Positions 57,643 to 64,000 of a DNA stretch of 64,000 nucleotides are shown here, piece by piece. The DNA comes from Aphrophora alni (Eukaryota; Arthropoda; Insecta; Hemiptera; Aphrophoridae), in assembly GCA_963513935.1 (NCBI GenBank), contig OY740768.1, positions 13,065,993 through 13,129,992 of the forward strand, in the 5' to 3' direction. Position 1 is the stretch's first letter, and every line of letters begins with the position of its first letter. Below the pieces are notes generated by a model. It saw only the letters and a program-made list of their open reading frames with translations. It made no database searches and was not told the origin of the DNA. The position numbers were made by a program, and so were the translations under genes.

Positions 57643-59713
57643 TGTTACCAGGGGACTTAAATTTAATAAAGGCGGAACCAAAATGGTAACAATGTTTAGA
57701 AATGAAAAATAAAAAAAAGACAAAGACAAGTTTAATAATTAACAAGGCTCAAGTTTATTGAAAGCAGAAAGAAATTTCGGCGATTCAGACTTTGTCATTT
57801 ACAACAAAAGACATTCTGACACAAATGATCAATAAAAAAAACTTATGATTAACAGTATCATAAATTGTAAAAGTTATAAGCCCTTAAATGTAACATATAA
57901 TAATTTAAAAAAAAAAATTAATCAACAGATTCTAAAAATTTATCCCCCCTTTTAATATAGATATTTATAGTTACAAAAATTTAACAATAAAAAAAGACAA
58001 TGAGCACAGCTTAATAATTCACAGAATTATAATTAATAAAAAAAAGATTATACGCCCTTAATGTAAAAGTATAATAATAATAAAAAAAAAATTAATCAAA
58101 AGATTCAAAAAAGAAAAAAAAACTTATCCCCCCCCTTTTTAGTTTATAAGATGATAGTTTGCTTTTAAACAATTACAGAATTTAACAAAATATAAAAGAG
58201 TTTGATATTTTAAGTTCAAAAAATCATATCTATAGTTAACATGTTTATCACTAAACTAAAGATACATAATATAACTGGTTTGAAAAATTTCTTAAAAACT
58301 ATATTGGCCAAATAAATTTATATATTTTAAACAAACAAAAAAAGGAATTTAGAATTTTGAAATTTTGTTAATTGACGTCAATTATTTTAATTTGGAAATT
58401 AACCTCTTGGAGGTTGTTAGGACCGAAAATTGCATGCAGGCTCCACCCAATAATTGTTTTATATATATATTTTATAATTAACTACACAGGTCTACATTTA
58501 GAAAATAGTCTTAAGGAACACATATTTGCGAAAGTAAATTTAGGCACATATACAAAATGAGTTAGTTAAAGTTCTGTAAAGTCAGCTGTAGAAAAAGACA
58601 TCACTTTTATGCACTTGAAAATGTGAGGTTACGTTATACAAAAAAAACGTGTTTTGCCAACAGGACGAAACTTGTTAGGATGTTTCGTTGGTTTGTGCAA
58701 TGTGAGACAAGAATTTCTTTATTTCTCCAATTTCTCCTATTTGTCCTACCAGCATATTAGCTGTGAGCAAAAAAACATGTTCTTTTAGTGTCTGTACAAA
58801 ATCAGACATGTTTTAGCATTAATGTTCATCATTAAAGAAATATCTGATTATTTGCCAAAATTAAAGAAAATTGATTGTATAACAGAAATTCGTTAAGATG
58901 GTACTTAAAAGCTTCTTAGATTATTATAAATCTATTTATATATATTTTAATTTTGTTTAAAAGAAAGCTTGTATAAGACTTGTAAGATTTTGCAAAAGCT
59001 TGTAAAACGAAATTTTCTGATTTAGAAGAAATTTCCTCAATTGTTTTATATTTGACATGTTCATATTCTGATCATTTAATGTTCAACACTAGTTTGCACT
59101 TATTTCACAAAAATGTTCAAAACGTAAAATGTGCCTTTGCAAGATTTTGTAAATGATGTTTTAAGAAAAGAAAATTTTTATAATCATTTAGTTTCAAAAG
59201 GAAATAGAATATTGAATAAAACATGAAATACATATTTTAAAGAAAACATGATAATTAACAAATTATTTTAAAAATTAACAAAATTTATAATATGACAAAA
59301 TCTGTAAGGTTGTAGTACCTGGTAAATCCTGTCGCAGATCACGTGAGGTAGCACCGAGAAAATGATGGTTAATTTTAACATTTTTGAAACAGATTATTAG
59401 ACTAAGGCGCACAAGCTGTAATTTAACATGATGTATTTGAAAGACGGTGATTTTGAGAGAAGAAGAAAACTTTTAGCTAACGGAGTTATGAAGAGTGTAG
59501 ACCATGTTGTTATCGCATGTAGACTGTGGACTGGTAATCGAGAAGCTAGCTTGACCGGCGAAATGTACTTTGGTTTCAAGTATCAGGTGATGCTTGGTTT
59601 AGGAGCGGGCCGCTAGATGCCAGCATCTGTCAAGCGACGGAAGGTAGAATGTATATTTACGAAATGAGTTAAGTTATATGGCGGAAGTGCTTTTTTTGAA
59701 TTTAAATGCTACA
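57643..59713 (-). repeat. 5' LTR (right copy), 2,071 bp
   Basis: Duplicate of 53,437-55,507. Transcription of the element would start within it on the minus strand. Apparent identity to the other copy implies either recent insertion, recent gene conversion, or assembly copying. Confidence 0.92.
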
Positions 59714-60598
59714 GCTTCTCAAAGTGTCGTTTAGTTTCTAATTGTGCTTATTGTTTTATAACGAGTGGTTAACTCTAATTTAGAAAGGTCCGGTGACACA
59801 GAAGAGATTATATTACTACGCCTACTCGCGGTTTTGTTGAAAAAACATTAACTGTGAGGTATAAGAGAGGCCTCGTGGTCATTTTTTTAAATACATTTTT
59901 AGTTCTAAGTATCTGCTAAAGTTCACACAAGCCGGCTACCTTAAACTATAGGATTTAAATGAGACATTGGTAATCGATCTAACCTCTGGGTGTTACAACA
60001 TGTTGGTTCAGTGGAACTAGCTTCCATATATAATATAGTTGTTAATTAATTAAGTTTTAGAACCTGCCCCTGGACCCCAACACCAACAAACACTGCAAGG
60101 GATAGTTTGGGCAACAACCCCCAATATATAATTCATGATGAATGTAAAGTTACCTTTGATGGTTCACTATCAAACACGACAGGCATAAAAGAGCCCAACT
60201 TAATGTTACAAGTTACAAGGAATAGAAAACATCGTACGAGCACTTGGGAATTTACTTATAGCAACCTTACTTTTAATTTTTAATGGACATTAAAGTCCAA
60301 TGTGGTAAAATAAAACGTGTTCAATTTGTACAAGAGATAATAAAAAAATGGAAATGGTTTTTTTAAGAGTTTAAAAACATACTTAGAAAATCAAATATAT
60401 AAGTGTAAACCAAAACAAAGTGGCTTTAAATGGATTCGAAATATATACACTTCGATAATGTACTGGGGGGGGAGTTATATATGTGAGAGTGTTTTGACGA
60501 TGTCAAGTCTTAGAGAACGATTTTTTTTTAGAATGAACAGTACGGTGCCTAGAAAATCACCTGCAATCACATATAATCCTACTTCTGGCTTTATTTTA
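59714..60598 (+). repeat. Dispersed repeat D1, right part of split copy and next unit
   Basis: 59,714-60,125 continues D1 from the LTR border: GTGTCGTTTAGTTTCT, AACTCTAATTTAGAAAGGTC CGGTGAC, CACACAAGCCGGCTACCTTA, AACCTCTGGGTGTTACAACA TG and AACCTGCCCCTGGACC, all in reverse at 20,265-19,860. From about 60,150 a further unit restarts with text like the left part (TTTGATGGTTCACTATCA, GGAATAGAAAACATCGTACG, CAACCTTACTTTTAATTTTT), so D1 was partly tandem. It is broken at 60,600 by the foldback element. Confidence 0.8.
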
Positions 60599-60600
60599 TA

Positions 60601-61384
60601 CCAAGTGTCCTAAAAGTCCCCCCCCCCAATTATTATTTTTATTAATGGAAATAGACAGATTTGCTTTGGGGAAAGTTTAGATAACCAAAGGAGGAGTTTT
60701 TGAAGTATCAACACTTTCAATCCTTACTCCCAAAATGGGGTAGTTTGTGGGTAAGTCGACAATTTAAAATAGCAACCCCTATTGAGTGATACCTTATTTT
60801 AAAGATCTTTTAAAAATAAGAATAATGACGTAAACTAGAGGTCTCTAAGTTTATCCTATCCAACATAGCGACCAATCGAATTGTGAATGTTAACCTACAA
60901 ACTCCGGTTGTTTCTATTACATTACAAACTGCTCTATGTAGGTAAAATGATGGTAAGAGCCTTACCTTGTTGCTCAGAATAAGTTCTCGAAATTGCTACC
61001 ATTTACTTCTTGGCAGAAATAGATTCTGGGCTCAAAAGCATGTTGTACATTTCGTAACATTTCCGGTGTAATTATAACGTAAAATTCACAATTCGATTGG
61101 TCGCTATGTTAGGTAGGATGAACTTAGAGACCTCTAGTTTGCGCCATTATTCTTATTTTTAAAAGGCCTTTAAAATGAGGTATCACTCAATAGGGGTTGC
61201 TATTTAAAATTCTTGACTTACCCCCAAACTACTCCATTTCCCAAAATGTCAACCCAAGTAAGGGTTGAAAATGTTGATACTTCAAAAAAACTCCTCCTTT
61301 GGTTATCTAAACTTTCCCCAAAGCAAATCGGTCTATTTCCATTAATAAAAAAAAATAATAGGGGGGACTTTTAGGACCCTTGGT
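60601..61384. mobile_element. Foldback TIR element, 784 bp, TA-flanked
   Basis: Left end CCAAGTGTCCTAAAAGTCCC CCCCCCAATTATTATT pairs with the right end in reverse, CCAAGGGTCCTAAAAGTCCC CCCTATTATT. Complementarity continues for about 290 bp per arm, through CTTTGGGGAAAGTTTAGATA ACCAAAGGAGGAGTTT, AGCAACCCCTATTGAGTGAT ACCTTATTTTAAAG and AGCGACCAATCGAATTGTGA A. About 200 bp of loop remain. TA lies at 60,599-60,600 and 61,385-61,386. No coding region. The long arms and TA flank fit a MITE or foldback derivative of a Tc1/mariner-type element. Confidence 0.85.
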
Positions 61385-61386
61385 AT

Positions 61387-62335
61387 ATATTGTAATCAAC
61401 CGCCAACTTTGAAAGGGAAAAAAATCATGATGTCTTTTTATTGATGTCTAAAACTGCTTCAGCTTAAAGTAATATTTTCCCTCCAGTTCGTATCGTTTGG
61501 TTACAGTCACTGAAAAATTAAAGTTTTCTACAAATGATAGTCTGGATGTTATGAACAAATTTCCGCTTTTTACATCAGTTTATTTTCACATACTCGATAA
61601 GAAGGAACCAATACGTCCCTTAGTTTCCCCTCTAAGTTAGGTATTAGCTTTTTATCATAAATTTAAAGTTTCTACAAAATATATAACCAATCCTTATTTC
61701 TTACAGTATATTAAAACCTACTACAACTAGTTTCGATATTTTTCACTTTCCTGTTTGTAATAGATTCTCTCCTATTGCTTTACGTTCTCAACTGTACTAG
61801 TGTGTAATATCGTAGCAGGAAGTTAATCAGGAGTTCAGTGCTTTTATAAACAGTAGACTACAATGGATGTTTTATTACATTCAATAAATTGTTCTTTGAA
61901 CCAAATTTGGCTCTAGTGAAACCTAACACAACATCATTCATATACTATAAAAAAAAAAGCAACAGTAAATAATTACACAACTACTGTTCACCTGAACAAA
62001 ACACAACTTATAGGGATAAGCAATACAAATTAAATGGCCTTTGTTTGGTGTGTATTTGGATCACAGTGATAGTAAATATTTGCTGCACCCATTGATGTTA
62101 TATAAACCTTAGAATTCTGACTGTCACCTCTACATGGATCTTTATTAATATCACTGGTGGGTATCGGTGGCAGGTGGTTCAATTAAATGGATGTGTAAAA
62201 GATTCGACTACTCTATGTATATTAAATTATATATACGAAAATTATGCCAAGTTTTAGAGGATTTAACTGTTATGTGAATGATATTTGTGTGGTTTTTGAG
62301 GTGAAGTGGAACATAAGTTGTTAATGATTAAATAA
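61387..62335. other. AT-rich intergenic DNA, nothing recognised
   Basis: No gene or repeat supported. Confidence 0.4.
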
Positions 62336-63032
62336 CTAATAATTAAATAAAAGGCCATTTGTACTTCCACAATATTTTTTAATGAGCCAAGGTTTCGCAA
62401 ACTACGGCATTGTCAAAAGCAGCTTACAGACTAAGGTACAAGAATTTTACAACACAATAGGCCAAGAGAAAATTTGCCAAAATTACTGATAGGTTAAGGA
62501 TGAGTGAGAGAGGGAAGATACCTAGGCCCAAATGGGGTTGAAAGAGCGGTGATTACTAAGATCTTATTGATTATTCTCTTAATTTCTAACATTTCTAGTG
62601 CGTTTAACTTTTTACCCTTACCATTAAAATGTAGAATATTAAATTCTCTATTAGATGAAAATCTGATATTTGATGAGTTTTTAGATGGTTAGAAAAACTA
62701 GAATCTGCATAGTCCAACCGCCAACTTCTGTTATGTTCAATTAACTTAATTAAAATGGTGTGTATAAATTAAATTGTAAAATTTGTAATTCTGTTTATGT
62801 AGGACAAACAGGTCCTAGTTTTAAAACTACGTAGTATCTTCCCTCTCTCCCTCCTCCTTAACCTAACAGTAATTTTGGCCAATTTTCTCTTGGCCTATTG
62901 AGGTTGTAAAATTCGTGTACCTTAGCCTGTTTGCTGATTTTGACAATACCCTAGTTGGCGAAACCTTGGTCGGCACAGCTTATTAAAAAATATTGTGGAA
63001 GTACAAATTGCCTTTTATTTAATAATAATGGA
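62336..63032 (+). mobile_element. Penelope-like element with inverted termini
   Basis: Left arm (62,336-62,523) and right arm (62,823-63,032) are reverse complements: TAAATAAAAGGCCATTTGTA CTTCCACAATATTTTTTAAT, CCAAGGTTTCGC.AACTA.GG .ATTGTCAAAA, and AATAGGCCAAGAGAAAATT TGCCAAAATTACTG. Between them a fragment of GIY-YIG endonuclease abuts the right arm. That is the order expected for a Penelope-like retroelement, where the endonuclease is C-terminal and a terminal repeat follows, and these elements often carry inverted terminal copies. The reverse transcriptase is deleted. Confidence 0.7.
62754..62834 (+). pseudogene. GIY-YIG endonuclease fragment of Penelope-like element
   Basis: The frame reads NGVYKLNCKICNSVYVGQTG PSFKTT and stops at TAG (62,832-62,834). 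GVYKL is the GIY half and VYVGQTG the YIG half of the motif; the two cysteines between them (C..C) are typical of the Penelope-like branch, as is GQTGRSFKTR after it, here with Arg changed to Pro. The catalytic Arg and Glu further on are lost. Upstream, 62,504-62,692 is an open frame of 62 codons that may hold a scrap of the preceding linker. Confidence 0.75.
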
Positions 63033-63089
63033 ATTCCATCAAATACCTACAGTCGGTAGTATAAGTGATTAAATAACAACTTATTTGAA

Positions 63090-63260
63090 TATAACCTTCA
63101 ACTGTAATATTAATGAAACTCTATGAAGATGTGTTATTAATAAAGTCAATGCCATATATACACATGATGAATGCACACTAATTAGAAGATGTTATTATTG
63201 AGAAGACTTTGATCACAATCTTGCAATCAGGTTTAATTAAATTACGTTTGTATTGATGTA
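63090..63260 (+). repeat. Repeat D5, third copy
   Basis: Diverged match to 50,930-51,075: ACCTTCAACTGTAATATTAA TGAAACT, GAAGATGTGTTATTAATAAA GTCAATGCCATA, ACTAATTA, GACTTTGATCACAATCTTGC AATCAG and TTAATTAAATT. Confidence 0.65.
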
Positions 63261-64000
63261 ATATAAAGGACACTCCTTTGGTGAGTAACATGGTTGGCAA
63301 ACTACAGAGGCGGTGATATAAGCTGCATTAGAATCATTTTGCATACTCATGGGAAAAAGGTCTTTAAAATGGAGGATTGAAAATACTGTTCACAATTAAC
63401 AAAAATGACACGTGGGTATTTAAATATTTGACTTCACTCAAAGTATAGAATCTAAAACGAATTTAAAGTAAAAAAACTTAATTTTTTTTTTACTTTTCTT
63501 CAGCATTTAAATGAATTTGTTATAACAAGACTTTAAAACAACTCTAAAGCTGCAGTTTAACCCTTTAATTCATTGTCTCTACATTTAGTTACATTGTAAA
63601 GTTGTGCTTCAAAATGTTTTAATTACTAAAGTCAACAACAGTTGGTTTCGTAAGACTACTGGTCAAATGCCATTTGGTGTGACAAGGAGGTTTTCACGGT
63701 GATTTGTTAAAACTAAGGAATTTAAAAAAATTAAGAAATACAAACATTATTTTGAATACAGATTTGAAATTACGTATCTTGCACAAAATTATATTTTTTT
63801 ATAAGATACCAAGTCAAAAGTTTCTAAAAGTTTTTCCTAGTAAACAAGTTTCTAAAATATCGATTTACAAATTTACAAAATTTCTGATTTTAAAATTATG
63901 AATATAATTTATTACTTCAAGATAAGATCTGTAAACAATTCATAATCTCGGTTTCCACAGCAATTATTTCTACATTAGATCAGATATATATTTAAAATAA
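63261..64000. other. AT-rich intergenic DNA, nothing recognised
   Basis: A 65-codon Lys/Ile-rich frame (63,704-63,901) reflects base composition and is not credible as a gene. Confidence 0.4.

Larger units (their letters stand above)
53437..59713 (-). mobile_element. Non-autonomous LTR retrotransposon, 6.28 kb
   Basis: Two direct repeats, 53,437-55,507 and 57,643-59,713 (offset exactly 4,206), bound a 2,135-bp middle. Ends are TGTTAC...GCTACA, with the usual TG...CA. Orientation is minus: on that strand a G-rich polypurine tract precedes the left-hand LTR and a primer site matching animal initiator tRNA-Met follows the right-hand LTR. The middle has no gag, protease, reverse transcriptase, RNase H or integrase, so movement would need proteins of a related autonomous element. 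Flanks are ACTT on the left and GCTT on the right, perhaps a 4-bp target duplication with one change. The intact D1 copy near 20.3 kb shows the pre-insertion sequence. The form is that of a LARD-like derivative. Family (Gypsy, Copia or other) cannot be told. Confidence 0.9.

Noticed and set aside
53437..59713. Segmental tandem duplication instead of LTR element
   Set aside because: TG…CA ends, primer site, polypurine tract and the uninterrupted D1 copy fit an LTR insertion much better.

Overview
This is a piece of an AT-rich animal nuclear genome, most likely an arthropod and probably an insect. The evidence is an interstitial run of the insect-type telomere repeat (TTAGG), an LTR element whose primer site matches animal initiator tRNA-Met, and remnants of many animal transposon groups: Tc1/mariner, piggyBac, PIF/Harbinger, Penelope-like, Jockey/CR1-like non-LTR and LTR elements. 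The helix-turn-helix transposase types resemble those common in sap-sucking bugs (Hemiptera), but I cannot fix the order. No complete host gene, tRNA gene, rRNA gene or CRISPR array is visible. The best host-gene candidate is one possible 3'-terminal exon at 49,581-49,869, with a splice acceptor before it and AATAAA after it. All family assignments come from reading the sequence by eye, with no database search.

Region 0-20 kb holds dinucleotide arrays (GA at 5.4 kb, CT at 16.8 kb), about five copies of one dispersed repeat (called R1 here), a degenerate Tc1-like transposase end (9.2 kb), a degenerate non-LTR RNase H/C-terminal region (10.5-11.2 kb, plus strand), a 5'-truncated non-LTR 3' end (14.9-15.1 kb, minus strand) and the TTAGG array (19.7 kb). 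Region 20-46 kb holds a long dispersed repeat D1 (19.85-21.3 kb), a Penelope-like inverted terminal pair (22.0-22.6 kb), tandem repeats at 26.3 and 43 kb, a transposon-derived helix-turn-helix remnant (30.5 kb), two TIR elements flanked by TA (34.1-35.1 and 37.6-38.1 kb) and a frameshifted mariner-like remnant (38.6-39.2 kb).

Region 46-50 kb is a nest. A short host repeat is interrupted by an internally deleted piggyBac element that still encodes the cysteine-rich C-terminus, and by a Penelope-like palindromic element with an 11-bp target duplication. A PIF/Harbinger remnant, a near-perfect 214-bp palindrome and the candidate host exon follow.

Region 52.5-63 kb is the most informative. Repeat D1 is split by a 6.28-kb non-autonomous LTR retrotransposon (53,437-59,713, minus orientation) with two 2,071-bp LTRs that look identical, an initiator-Met primer site, a G-rich polypurine tract and no gag or pol. 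The intact D1 copy at 20.3 kb acts as the empty site. A 784-bp foldback TIR element (60,601-61,384) sits in the next D1 unit. At 62.3-63.0 kb a Penelope-like element keeps a GIY-YIG endonuclease fragment between inverted termini, which helps interpret the other palindromic elements in the window.
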